Source of the DNA: Bacillus sp. FJAT-29814
GTDB taxonomy: Bacteria > Bacillota > Bacilli > Bacillales > Cytobacillaceae
Direction of reading: 5' to 3'
NCBI RefSeq assembly: GCF_001510715.1
Contig: NZ_LMTJ01000001.1
Location: 29,029-93,028 of the forward strand
Length of the DNA stretch: 64,000 nucleotides
The notes below the pieces were generated by a model. It made no database searches. It had not been told where the DNA came from and saw nothing but the letters and a program-made list of their open reading frames with translations. The translations under genes were made by a program, and so were the position numbers. Below are positions 33,202 to 41,949 of this stretch, in pieces (the first letter of the stretch is position 1; each line of letters opens with the position of its first letter).

Positions 33202-33791
33202 ACTATTTAAAAACTTTGTGAAACAATGTACTTAAACTATAGGGTGCTTGAGTTTAAGAAAGGATTGGCTGCGGCGATTCTTTTCTTGTTGCACTAATGG
33301 GTGAGTTTAATTTAAGATCGATGTTTTACTTTTATTCAACAACGGGCCATTTTGTTGAATAAAAGAATTATAATAAGAAATTCTTATCAATTTTCATTAA
33401 ATATATGTAATTTTAATTATTAAAAGTTCAAGGTATACTCGATATGAACGAATTAATTGGGGATAGAGGATTTTTTATTTTGTTGCAGTCAATAAATAGA
33501 TACCCGCTCGGCTTTCTGATTGTTCATTTAATTAGAGGTATTCCGTAAGCTGAAAACTGATAAGATAAACATCCAATTGGCAATAATTTTAGGTGCCGGT
33601 CAAGTCATTGCGATGGTGGGGAATGAGAGCAATGTCATTCTGGATTGAAATAAATAGAAAGGAAGATTAGCACCGCTAACAATCAGGTACGATTGTGGAT
33701 TAACCCCTTTGATTTAAACAACTCATTTTAACCCCGTCTAAGAAAGTAGAATGGGGTTATTCTGAATGAGGTTTTAAAGGAGAGTATGAGG
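33202..33791. other. Intergenic, two hairpins and no intact gene
   Basis: TTTATTCAACAA at 33331 pairs with TTGTTGAATAAA at 33352 around CGGGCCATT and is probably the flavoprotein terminator; its loop resembles the AACGGGGCA repeat. AACCCC at 33728 pairs with GGGGTT near 33754 over a longer loop. A short frame near 33552-33648 (ending VIAMVGNESNVILD) could be a gene scrap, but I cannot place it. Confidence 0.45.
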
Positions 33792-34070
33792 GTGAAGATA
33801 CAAATTGTATTATTTGAAGGATTTGGGGAACTTGTCGCTTTGGCACCTTATGAAGTTTTAAAGCGAGGAATCGAGGCAGGAGCTCCATTCGAGATTGAAT
33901 TAGTCGCAAGTCAGTCTCAAAAAGAAGTCGTTTCATCCTTAGGCGTTCAAGTAACGGTCCATGATTTTTTACGTTTAGACAACAGACCAGATTTGTTAAT
34001 CATCCCTGGCGGTGGCTGGAACCATAAAGTTCAAACTGGCCGTCAGGCGGTGTACCATTCCATGAGAAGA
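33792..34070 (+). pseudogene. Truncated DJ-1/PfpI family protein
   Basis: A GTG at 33792, nine bases after AAAGGAG, starts MKIQIVLFEGFGELVALAP and continues through LVASQSQKEVVSSLG to DLLIIPGGGWN, the N-terminal half of a DJ-1/PfpI protein up to just before the nucleophile elbow. Homology ends near 34060; the frame then runs into the tail of the convergent monooxygenase gene and stops at 34133. The catalytic cysteine half is absent. The breakpoint coincides with the edge of the GC-richer block. Confidence 0.75.
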
Positions 34071-34109
34071 TTTTTTATATTTTTCAAATTGCTCCTCGCC
34101 TTTCATTTT

Positions 34110-35258
34110 TTAATCCCAATCCACGTCATATAAAAATTCAAATCGTTTCATGTTCATCGATGGTGGAACTTGCTTTAAAACAGCGTTTCTTAACAGGATG
34201 AGCCCTTTGTTCTCAAGCTGGGCGATTTGGCCAATCTGATTTGACATTTTTATAATTTTCCTTGTACGGGCCAGTCTTTTTCTTTCATATTCTTTAAACG
34301 CTGTGACAATCTCCCCGGCAGTCATCAAGCATCTCGCTAAGACATAGGCGTCCTCCATCGCTAGCCCGGCTCCTTGTCCCAGATTGGGGGTTGTCGCATG
34401 GGCGGCATCGCCGAGCAGGACAATCCGGCCAAAAGCGAATTGTTGGATCGGCTTAATATCCAAAATATCATTGTGGATAAGTGACTTTTCATCTGTAGCA
34501 TGGAGGATCTGTGGAATGGGTCTATGATACCCCTTAAAGATCGAGAGCAAATCTTTTATACCGTACTTTGCGATCCGCTGATCGCGGGCTTTTGCCTTCA
34601 CACAGGCAAACCAATAAATTTTACCGCCGGCAAGAGGAACAATACCATATCGTCCCGAAGGCCCCCATGTTTCCGTTGCCACAAGATTATCAATCACGAT
34701 TGCTGGGTCAGTGATGACAGCTCGCCAGCACGTATAGCCGGCATATCTTGGCTTGGAATCCGGCACTAAATTTCTTCGAAAAAGGGAGTTGATCCCATCC
34801 GCGGCCACTACGGCATCCGAGCGGACGGTTTCTCCATCTTCGAATGAAATTGTTACACCATCTTGTTCCTGCACAAAATCCACGCATCGCTTATTAAATA
34901 CTATCGTTCCCGGCTTTAACGCATTCCTTAGGACAAGCAGCAGGTCTGCTCTATGGATCGTGACATTATCCGTACCAAACCGTTCGCTGACCATAAGCGA
35001 ATCCGTTTCCGTAATGGGCTTTCCTTTATCTGATAAAATAATCATTTTGCGCAAAATTTGGCTATGTTCCATCATTTGTTCTTTAAGTCCCAGCTTATCT
35101 AGAGCTTTCATCGCGTTTGCACCGACCCCGAGACCTGCTCCTTGTGATTGAAAGGTGGCTGCGCCTTCATACAACGTGACGTCATGTCCTCTCTGCTGTA
35201 ATGCAAAGGCCGTACATATCCCGCCGATTCCTCCGCCTATAATACTGATATTTGCCAT
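34110..35258 (-). CDS. FAD-dependent monooxygenase (salicylate hydroxylase/TetX-like)
   Basis: The ATG at 35258 (MANISIIGGGIGGI) follows AAGGGAG by nine bases; ten further upstream codons stay open. The 382-residue protein has the Rossmann motif GGGIGG, the DG motif in VAADGIN and the GD motif LLGDAAHATTPNLGQGAG, the three marks of group A aromatic hydroxylases. No C-terminal membrane tail is present. It could hydroxylate an aromatic substrate or a drug. It is the last gene of a minus-strand operon with a response regulator and sensor kinase. Confidence 0.9.
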   Translation of the reverse strand: MANISIIGGGIGGICTAFALQQRGHDVTLYEGAATFQSQGAGLGVGANAMKALDKLGLKEQMMEHSQILRKMIILSDKGKPITETDSLMVSERFGTDNVTIHRADLLLVLRNALKPGTIVFNKRCVDFVQEQDGVTISFEDGETVRSDAVVAADGINSLFRRNLVPDSKPRYAGYTCWRAVITDPAIVIDNLVATETWGPSGRYGIVPLAGGKIYWFACVKAKARDQRIAKYGIKDLLSIFKGYHRPIPQILHATDEKSLIHNDILDIKPIQQFAFGRIVLLGDAAHATTPNLGQGAGLAMEDAYVLARCLMTAGEIVTAFKEYERKRLARTRKIIKMSNQIGQIAQLENKGLILLRNAVLKQVPPSMNMKRFEFLYDVDWD

Positions 35259-35300
35259 TTGATTATTCTCCCTTCTTGCAGACTCCAAACCCAGCCTTTA

Positions 35301-36425
35301 TTAATCTGATTTACTCAAAAGCAAATAAACGGTAAATGTCGTACCTTGATCAGGCTCACTCACGACGCGGATGAACCCGCCATGGGCTCTGACTAAATGA
35401 TGAGCGATCGATAATCCGAGCCCTGTTCCGCCAGTATGCCGCGAACGGGCTTTTTCCACGCGATAAAAACGATCGAATAGGTGGGCAAGCTCTTCGGCTG
35501 GAATACCGATGCCGGTGTCTATCACTGAGACACATGTATAGACTTCATTCCGCTCCAAAACTTTGTCTTTCATTACAACCGAAATCCTTCCGCCTTCCGG
35601 CGTGTAGCGGATTGCATTTGTCAACAAATTGATGAATACCTGCGTGATCCGTCTCGAGTCGGCCATCACCGTCACCGGCCTCGTGTTAGAATAGAAGCTC
35701 AATCCAAGTCCGTTTTCCTCAGCTTCCATTTTCACATCATCAACAACTTGTTCAAGTCTCGCCGACAGATCAAGCCGTTGGCAATCCAATGCCAACCGGC
35801 CCGCTTCAGCCAATGACAAGACATGAAGATCTTCCACAAGCAGGCCTAAGCGGATCACTTCGTCTTGGAGTCTAAGCAGCATTTCCGGAGGGACGTGTTG
35901 ACCTGGCTGTTGGGCATTTTCTAATTTTAGCTGCATGATAGACAGCGGAGTTCGAAGCTCATGTGCAACATCAGCTATTAATCGCCTGCGGGCGTCTTCA
36001 GCTTCACGAAGGCGAAGCGTCATATCGTTGAATGTCTGGATTACTTTGCCATATTCGTCTTTTGATTGTACAGGAACGTTCACGTCCAGATCCCCCTGGG
36101 CAACGCGTTCGATAGCAGCAACAAGCTTTCTAAGCGGGATCGTCAGTACACCCGAAATCCATAAACTGAAGAAAAGCCCGGTTGCTACGAAAAATACCCA
36201 TTTTTCAAACCAAAATTGCTTCAACTTACCCAAAAAGTAAGTCTTCAAGATCTCGATTTGTTCCTCTGGCGGTGCGTTCAAATACGCTCCATCGATTTCT
36301 TCCTTATGAAATTGATCGAACAAAAAACTCATGTAAAACTGATTGCTAACAATATGAGAGGCTCCAAGAATAAGAACGAGCAGCCCCGTGTAAACAAATA
36401 TTTTTTGACGTACCGTCAACCTCAT
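35301..36425 (-). CDS. Sensor histidine kinase
   Basis: The 374-residue protein has two membrane segments (about 10-28 and 75-95) around a short extracytoplasmic loop, a HAMP domain (PLRKLVAAIERVAQGDLDV), a HisKA H-box HELRTP, and HATPase motifs: N box NLLTNAIRYTP, G1 DTGIGI, F box FDRFYR and G2 GTGLGL. All catalytic motifs are intact. Its ATG overlaps the stop of the response regulator gene as ATGA. The response regulator itself carries an in-frame stop, so the pathway may be interrupted. Confidence 0.93.
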   Translation of the reverse strand: MRLTVRQKIFVYTGLLVLILGASHIVSNQFYMSFLFDQFHKEEIDGAYLNAPPEEQIEILKTYFLGKLKQFWFEKWVFFVATGLFFSLWISGVLTIPLRKLVAAIERVAQGDLDVNVPVQSKDEYGKVIQTFNDMTLRLREAEDARRRLIADVAHELRTPLSIMQLKLENAQQPGQHVPPEMLLRLQDEVIRLGLLVEDLHVLSLAEAGRLALDCQRLDLSARLEQVVDDVKMEAEENGLGLSFYSNTRPVTVMADSRRITQVFINLLTNAIRYTPEGGRISVVMKDKVLERNEVYTCVSVIDTGIGIPAEELAHLFDRFYRVEKARSRHTGGTGLGLSIAHHLVRAHGGFIRVVSEPDQGTTFTVYLLLSKSD

Positions 36426-37114
36426 GATTGTTCACCGAATCGGTAACCAAAACCGTATACCGTTTGAATATAACGAGGATTGGCGGGATCGTCTCCCAGC
36501 TTGCGGCGTAGATTTCGGATATGGGAATCCATTGTTCTTTCGTATCCCATATATTCGTCCGAAAGGGCAGTTTTTAATAATTGCAGGCGGCTGAAAACCA
36601 TTCCCGGTCTTGCTGCCAACGTGTACAAGATTTAAAATTCCGTTGGTGTCAGTTGGATTTCCTTGCCGCCCTTGAATACTTGACATTTGGCCTCGGAAAT
36701 AGTCAGGTTGTCTCTTTCCAGGAATGTCGACCTATCCTCAGGTCCGCGCAAGCGGCGAAGTAAAGCTCGGATTCGCGAAGCAAGCTCGCGTAAGCTGAAC
36801 GGTTTTGTTAAATAATCGTCCGCACCGATTTCCAGACCTACGATTTTATCCGCTTCATCCGATCGGGCTGTGACCATAATAATACCGCAATTTGATATTT
36901 GCCTAATTTCGCGGCATACCTCGATGCCGCTTTTCTCAGGGAGCATCCAATCGAGTACGACGATATCAGGCCGTTCAGATCCGGCAATCCTTAGCGCTTC
37001 CTGACCGGTACAGGCTGTCAATACCCGAAACCCTTCACGCTCGAGATAGGTGTGCATTTCCTCAAGCATGCCCGGTTCATCCTCCACCAGCAACAATTTC
37101 GTTTCCATTCCCAT
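36422..37114 (-). pseudogene. OmpR/PhoB response regulator split by an in-frame stop
   Basis: From an ATG at 37114 (a second at 37108), the receiver has the acidic pair in LVEDEP, phospho-acceptor LDWMLPEKSG and lysine in LTKPFSLREL. The output domain starts normally, but at 36632-36634 a TAA stands where homologues have lysine in TPTEFKILYTLA. The same frame then continues without any shift through the winged helix (GYERTMDSHIRNLRRKLG, TVYGFGYRF) to 36422. A single AAA to TAA change would explain it. Only a receiver of about 158 residues is made. Confidence 0.85.
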
Positions 37115-37313
37115 CACCACTTCCCAGTTTAATCTGCTTCCTGTGCGAGATTATACCATTACCGAAAATTATACCGTGATTTACCATATTCTTGAAGGTT
37201 TCCACGCAAAAAGAGGAAGATCTGCATAAGTTCTCGACATTTATTTTTTAAACTGATTGTGAAACGATAGCAATATTCAGTTTACAAAAACAACAAAGTG
37301 GAGGGTTTAACAA

Positions 37314-37721
37314 ATGAAAATGAAGCTAGTTTCATTCGTAATACTTTGTGCATTTCTACTTGTGCCAACTCTGGCCTCTGCTGAAGCGGCCAACGGTAAT
37401 ATTGGTTACGGATTTACCCCTGGTCGACTCTGGGCCACGATGGACGCGGTGGTGGGGCTGATTTGCTCGATCCTCGCCGGGTTGTCTCTGGCCCGCTCCG
37501 CTGGTCGTTTCGGTGCGGGCAGCGGGCGACGTGGGGCCATTGTGGCCATGGTGGTGGGAGTAATTGTCATCGTCTACGCTGTGGTGCATGTGACCATATT
37601 CCCTGGTGGTCCCGGCACCGGTGATGGCCGAGTCGGGGCTATCATTGCCATAGTGATGGGGCTGACTAGCACGATCCTCTCAGGGATCACGCTAAGCCGC
37701 TCCCGCCGCAGCGCCGGCTGA
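37314..37721 (+). CDS. DUF6223 family membrane protein
   Basis: ATG at 37314 follows GTGGAGGG. The 135-residue product has a signal peptide (MKMKLVSFVILCAFLLVP) and then three hydrophobic segments with repeated motifs VGLICSILAGLSLARS and MGLTSTILSGITLSRS around GDGRVGAIIAIV, as in DUF6223 proteins common in actinobacteria. Composition is striking: the signal peptide codons are A/T-rich, while from about 37400 on the third positions are mostly G or C. This suggests transfer of the body from a high-GC donor. Function unknown. Confidence 0.8.
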   Translation: MKMKLVSFVILCAFLLVPTLASAEAANGNIGYGFTPGRLWATMDAVVGLICSILAGLSLARSAGRFGAGSGRRGAIVAMVVGVIVIVYAVVHVTIFPGGPGTGDGRVGAIIAIVMGLTSTILSGITLSRSRRSAG

Positions 37722-37945
37722 CGAAAGCCCTGTAGTTGGCATAATGCATTTGATGTTTTTTAAAAAAAAGGCATGAAGACTAGAATTGGAATCGATAAAA
37801 GGGTGGAAGTCCAAACATTCAAGGGATAATAAACAATACTAATGTATGAGTTTAACATTCTTCAATCATGGGAATATGTGCTAGATTTAGAAAAAATGAA
37901 TCTGATCTTTGTATAGTTTACAGAAAAAAACAGGAATGGGGTGGA

Positions 37946-39484
37946 ATGAAATTGAGAAGGAGGATTATAGCAATCATCTTGTTTGGTCTGATCATTTTCC
38001 CCCTATTCAACTCAACGCGAAATGATGGAAGCATGCAAGCAGAGCGCCCTGGAACTTCAGTCTTCACCGAAGTAGATAGTTTTATTGCTCGTGAAATGAA
38101 ACGACAACGTCTTCCAGGGCTGGCTCTCGGGATTGTACAGGGGGATCGTATTCTTTACCTTAAGGGATATGGCCAAGCCGATTCATCGGGGCGTCCTGTA
38201 ACACCTGAAACACCTTTCGGATTAGGTTCGATCGGCAAGTCGATTACGGCTATTGCTGTTCTACAGCTTGTCGAAGCAGGGAAAATTGACTTAGATGCGC
38301 CTATACAGCGCTATCTACCGACCCACTATAAAGGTGCAGAGTTCATTACTGTACGTCAGTTGCTTAATCAAACAAGTGGGTTCACCCAAATCTCTACTTT
38401 TAGCAACACGCTGGAAAGTGTCAATAATCAAAATCAAAACGCTATAGAGAAAAACGCCTTGTCTTATGCGGAAAAGTTTTTAAAGGGAACCAAGCAAACT
38501 CAACATCCGTACACGTATTCGAATGCAAATTATGTACTTCTTGGATATATTGTGCAACGAGTATCCGGCCAGTCCTATGGCAACTATGTAAAGGAACATA
38601 TTTTCAGCCCTCTGTCTATGCATGATAGCTATGTAACGCTCGATGAAGCGGCTTCACACGGACTGGCTACGCCATACCGTCGGATATTTGGACACAACGT
38701 TGCCTACGACGGCCCCTTTGTTTATATTGCCGGGGATGCTCCAGCGGGCTACATGTATACCAGTGCGAAGGACATGAGCCATTACTTGATTGCCCAGATG
38801 AACGGAGGCAGATTTGAAGATGAATCCGTGCTTACTTGGAAAAGCATACGTCTCATGCAGACCGAACCTGTTCCAGGAACGTACGCCATGGGGTGGTCGT
38901 CAGATACCATTAACGGTTTACCGGTCATTGGATCGCCGGGTGGCTCATTAGGATTCCAAGCCCAAACTTTTATGGTTCCGGAACAACAACTGGGAGTTAT
39001 CGTTTTCGCTAACGTTCTTGACGCGATCGATGCTGAATGGCCTGAAACACACGTCATTACAACTACACACATCGCCTCCGGGGTGATAAACTTACTAAAT
39101 GAACAACCGATTGGAGGATCCGGTCTAAGCATTTCGCAGAAATATTTTCTTGTAAATGGATTAATTTTCATTCTCAGCGCTTGGTTATTATATACGACCG
39201 CAAGAACTGCGAAGCGCTGCTTTACGCCATGGGTTCCTGAGAATTTCGGCCATTCTAAAATAACCATCAAAGCTATAGTAAGAATTGTTCTACATTTTGC
39301 AGGTTTGCTTATTATCCTGCTGTTGAGTATGACTCGGGTTGTACCGATATGGCATATGGCAGCAATCTTCCAGCCGGACGTAATCAATTGGCTGAAGGTC
39401 ATGACTGTCATTCTGGCACTAAAGGGAAGCATGGAGATCATTCGGTTGGTTCGGTCGATTGGGCATGAAAATACTTCCTTTTGA
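37946..39484 (+). CDS. Class C beta-lactamase-related serine hydrolase, membrane-bound
   Basis: ATG at 37946 (MKLRRRIIAIILFG) starts a signal anchor and has GGGGTGG upstream; the frame is open for 26 more codons without a site. The 512-residue protein has the SxxK nucleophile in GSIGKS (S95, K98), YSN in TYSNANYVLLG as the second motif, and three C-terminal membrane helices. This is the architecture of Bacillus penicillin-binding-protein-like esterases or D-aminopeptidases, not of secreted lactamases. The active site faces outside. Confidence 0.9.
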   Translation: MKLRRRIIAIILFGLIIFPLFNSTRNDGSMQAERPGTSVFTEVDSFIAREMKRQRLPGLALGIVQGDRILYLKGYGQADSSGRPVTPETPFGLGSIGKSITAIAVLQLVEAGKIDLDAPIQRYLPTHYKGAEFITVRQLLNQTSGFTQISTFSNTLESVNNQNQNAIEKNALSYAEKFLKGTKQTQHPYTYSNANYVLLGYIVQRVSGQSYGNYVKEHIFSPLSMHDSYVTLDEAASHGLATPYRRIFGHNVAYDGPFVYIAGDAPAGYMYTSAKDMSHYLIAQMNGGRFEDESVLTWKSIRLMQTEPVPGTYAMGWSSDTINGLPVIGSPGGSLGFQAQTFMVPEQQLGVIVFANVLDAIDAEWPETHVITTTHIASGVINLLNEQPIGGSGLSISQKYFLVNGLIFILSAWLLYTTARTAKRCFTPWVPENFGHSKITIKAIVRIVLHFAGLLIILLLSMTRVVPIWHMAAIFQPDVINWLKVMTVILALKGSMEIIRLVRSIGHENTSF

Positions 39485-39568
39485 AATATGACACCCGTTC
39501 ACTTAAATACAATTTTTACAAAGCCGCTTACAAAAAGCTTTTCCTATCATTTGTGTATCCATTTTATA

Positions 39569-39952
39569 TCACTTGTTCCAATAGGCTTTTGCTTCTTCCT
39601 CAAGTACCTTTAATCTTTTGTAGTAATCAGGAAACTCGTTAAGATGAGCCAGTGCAATTTTCCCAGTCATAATAGGGTCATCGCCTGTAACATTCGTTTG
39701 GCTTGATATTTTTCCATGTTCAAGCTCTGTATTTACTCCCATCCAAAACTCATCTAAATCAAACTTGCTTTTATTAAAATCAATGCCTAAAAGTAAAGCG
39801 ATTGCCGCTGCTTCCTCTTTGGAAAAAGATTTAACCCTAGTTGCAGAACGACTATTCCTATACCCGTATGGACTAGTTGGGTATAGAAATTGCGTACCAT
39901 AGTTATAACCGTTACTGAAGTGGTTCAAATACGGATTATGATAGTAGTACAA
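39569..39952 (-). CDS. DUF5661 family protein
   Basis: A TTG at 39952 lies nine bases after AGGAGAG. The 127-residue protein starts with a Tyr/Asn/Pro-rich tail (MYYYHNPYLNHFSNGYNYG) like many spore or surface proteins, followed by the DUF5661 domain: FSKEEAAAIALLLGIDF, MGVNTELEHG, and DDPIMTGKIALAHLNEFPDY in part. The family occurs in clostridia and bacilli. Function unknown; the tail hints at the spore surface. It is convergent with the hydrolase gene. Confidence 0.85.
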   Translation of the reverse strand: MYYYHNPYLNHFSNGYNYGTQFLYPTSPYGYRNSRSATRVKSFSKEEAAAIALLLGIDFNKSKFDLDEFWMGVNTELEHGKISSQTNVTGDDPIMTGKIALAHLNEFPDYYKRLKVLEEEAKAYWNK

Positions 39953-40125
39953 AACACATCTCTCCTAAACAGGTAGTTAACAACAATATACGTTATTTGC
40001 CTATTTATGAGCATGTCTTCTAAAAGTAGTGAATTCAACAAAAAATACGACTTAGCTAATTGAACCAATGGTGCCTATTACTTCAATTTATGATGTTGTT
40101 TTAGGTTTAACGATGTGGTAATGGG

Positions 40126-40268
40126 TATAGAAGAATTTCAGCCTTTTAGTTATGATTGTAGGTTGCTCGAACAATGACAGCAATGATACTAAAAAGAGCG
40201 ATGATGAAAAGGATTTCAGCTTTAGCTTGGAATCCTTTTTAAATTATATAAATTTATTCGTTTTTTGA
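40126..40268 (+). pseudogene. N-terminal stub of a lipoprotein
   Basis: A frame reads KNFSLLVMIVGCSNND followed by charged residues to 40268. LVMIVGC is a lipobox, and the Asn/Asp/Ser/Lys linker is normal for a lipoprotein, but the frame ends after about 45 residues within a terminator hairpin. A deletion has probably joined the lipoprotein start to its terminator. Confidence 0.45.
40207..40240 (+). terminator. Intrinsic terminator
   Basis: AAAGGATTTCAGC pairs with GCTTGGAATCCTTT with mismatches and is followed by TTTAAA. The remaining sequence between 39953 and 40398 holds no other feature besides promoter-like A/T tracts. Confidence 0.65.
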
Positions 40269-40398
40269 TGGATTTTAGCAGTATAATAGTATTTGTATTT
40301 TTACTATGACAAATTTTTTTCTATGCCATTACAAAAATTTGTTACCTTAGTTAAAAATAATAAAATTATTCCATTTCAATTATAAAAAGAGGTGCATT

Positions 40399-41376
40399 AT
40401 GCAGCAAAGATGGTTTCAAAAATCATGGGGGATTATTTTATTATTCCTTTCACTACTTATTATATTTACTGGTTGTTCACAACAAAATAATACAGAAATC
40501 AAAGAAAATAAAACTCAAGAAGTAAGCAAAAACGTTGAAGCCAAAAAAACAACTAGTGAAAGCGAAGATAGTCCAAGCGTTCCTGCCACGAGTACACCGA
40601 CGACAACAAGTGTTAATGGTGACTTTGACTACAGTAAATATACGGTAATTGAAGTAGATGGCGGAGATAGGTCAGGTTATAGAAAGCCGAATGTCAGAGT
40701 GGATATCGGGTTTGGCGACAGGGAATATTGGGCTTTTACAAATGAATACGGACAGCTGATTCGTGTTGAGGCAAAAAATATAACACTTCAAAATCCGAAT
40801 ACTGAACATGTTACATCTTCTGGGAGATACTATCCTGATGAAGCAAAGGTTCCAGGGACTGAGCGTCCAGATTTAGATCAAGGACATGTGATTGCAGATT
40901 CACTTGGGGGAGTATCAAACGCCTATAACATTACACCTCAGGACAGCATTCTCAATCGACACGGCGATCAAGCTTATATGGAAAAAGTGATTCGAGATGC
41001 AGGAGGTTGTACCGATTTCGTAGCAGTGATTTCATATCCAAACACTCAGACGCAAATTCCTAGCCATTATAAATTCACCTACAAAATACAGGGCAGATCC
41101 ATTACTGATGAATTTGACAATGTCAACCCAGATGAAGTGAACAAAAATTTAAGGGAAACGACAGGTACGAGTGGTACGCCACCGAAAACAGACAATGTAC
41201 CAGCAAACGGAACGGAAAATAGTAATGAAAATATTAGTAAGGTGGATACCAACCATAATGGAATTGTGACGATCGCGGAAGCCAAAGCTGCTGGCTTTAA
41301 AATGCCAATTACGCGCGATTCATGGCTCTATAAATATATGGACGACCGAGATGGTGATGGACTAGTAGGTGAGTAA
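40399..41376 (+). CDS. Lipoprotein DNA/RNA non-specific endonuclease with excalibur-like tail
   Basis: The 325-residue protein has a lipobox (LLIIFTGC), a Ser/Thr/Pro linker and a bba-metal nuclease domain with DLDQGHVIADSLGGVSNAYN and NITPQDSILN, as in NucA-like DNA-entry nucleases; the usual DRGH is DQGH here, but the catalytic histidine is kept. The C-terminus carries an EF-hand-like DTNHNGIVTIAEA and DRDGDGLVGE, a calcium-binding excalibur-like motif lacking its cysteine. It should degrade nucleic acid at the outer membrane face, perhaps for phosphate or DNA uptake. Confidence 0.88.
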   Translation: MQQRWFQKSWGIILLFLSLLIIFTGCSQQNNTEIKENKTQEVSKNVEAKKTTSESEDSPSVPATSTPTTTSVNGDFDYSKYTVIEVDGGDRSGYRKPNVRVDIGFGDREYWAFTNEYGQLIRVEAKNITLQNPNTEHVTSSGRYYPDEAKVPGTERPDLDQGHVIADSLGGVSNAYNITPQDSILNRHGDQAYMEKVIRDAGGCTDFVAVISYPNTQTQIPSHYKFTYKIQGRSITDEFDNVNPDEVNKNLRETTGTSGTPPKTDNVPANGTENSNENISKVDTNHNGIVTIAEAKAAGFKMPITRDSWLYKYMDDRDGDGLVGE

Positions 41377-41411
41377 ACAAGGCTATATACAAATATTACA
41401 CAAAAATGAAG

Positions 41412-41439
41412 AAAGGCTGCTATTTATGGCGGCTTTTTT
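41412..41439 (+). terminator. Terminator after the nuclease gene
   Basis: AAAGGCTGC pairs with GCGGCTTT around a short loop and runs into TTTT, 35 bases past the stop codon. An AGCGGGGCAGTTTAGTTGAA repeat follows at 41451. Confidence 0.75.
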
Positions 41440-41544
41440 CTTGTTGTACCAGCGGGGCAGTTTAGTTGAACAAGTTGTAAATTTAACATTTATAAGTAGG
41501 AGCATTTCTTTGTAATGAATAAAAAATTATTAGTCAAAGTCCCA

Positions 41545-41573
41545 TTGACTAAACAAGTTAATTTGACTAAAAT
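41545..41573 (+). promoter_or_regulatory. Promoter of the T-box leader
   Basis: TTGACT and TAAAAT stand 17 bases apart, just before the T-box leader begins. Confidence 0.6.
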
Positions 41574-41579
41574 ATTCTT

Positions 41580-41900
41580 TAAATTAAAAACGGAATATAA
41601 AGCGATGAAGAGAAGAGTAATTTTGATTAATTATTCACAGAGAGCTCCTGTTGGTGGAATGGAGTAATAATTAGCTTAATGAAAAAGCCTCGGAGCTTCG
41701 CACGGATCTAAGCTTGATTATTCTTAGTGATACTGCGACGGGATCTCCCGATAAAGAGATAGGGTATAATCAATTTATTTTATTGACGTACCTAAAGAGG
41801 TTGGTATGGTAACATATCAACAAACTGAGGTGGTACCACGAAGCTAAACTCTCGTCCTCAAGATGAACAATCTTGGGGGTGGGAGTTTTTTTGTTGATAA
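41580..41900 (+). promoter_or_regulatory. T-box riboswitch (lysine)
   Basis: The leader has all main T-box parts. Stem I runs from about AAAGCGATGAAGAGAAGAG at 41600 to GGAGCTTCGC at 41692; GAGCTCCTGTTGGTGGAATG is its distal part. The conserved T-box sequence AGGTGGTACCACG lies at 41828-41840. A long terminator (41848-41893) competes with it. The likely specifier is AAA within TTAATGAAAAAGCC near 41683, matching lysine. Uncharged tRNA-Lys should bind, stabilise the antiterminator and turn on the lysyl-tRNA synthetase downstream. Confidence 0.9.
41848..41893 (+). terminator. T-box regulated terminator
   Basis: ACTCTCGTCCTCAAGAT pairs with ATCTTGGGGGTGGGAGT around GAACA, followed by TTTTTTT. 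It is the OFF structure of the T-box leader. Confidence 0.9.
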
Positions 41901-41949
41901 AAATATATTGTCTTATTGGTAAATGAGCAAATAACAGGAGGTAAATAAA

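Noticed and set aside
34500-35151. Plus-strand open frames within the monooxygenase gene
   Set aside because: They are antisense shadows favoured by the higher GC content of this gene; the minus-strand product has all family motifs.
36422-37114. Frameshift in the response regulator gene
   Set aside because: Both parts are in the same frame; the interruption is one TAA codon, so it is a nonsense change.
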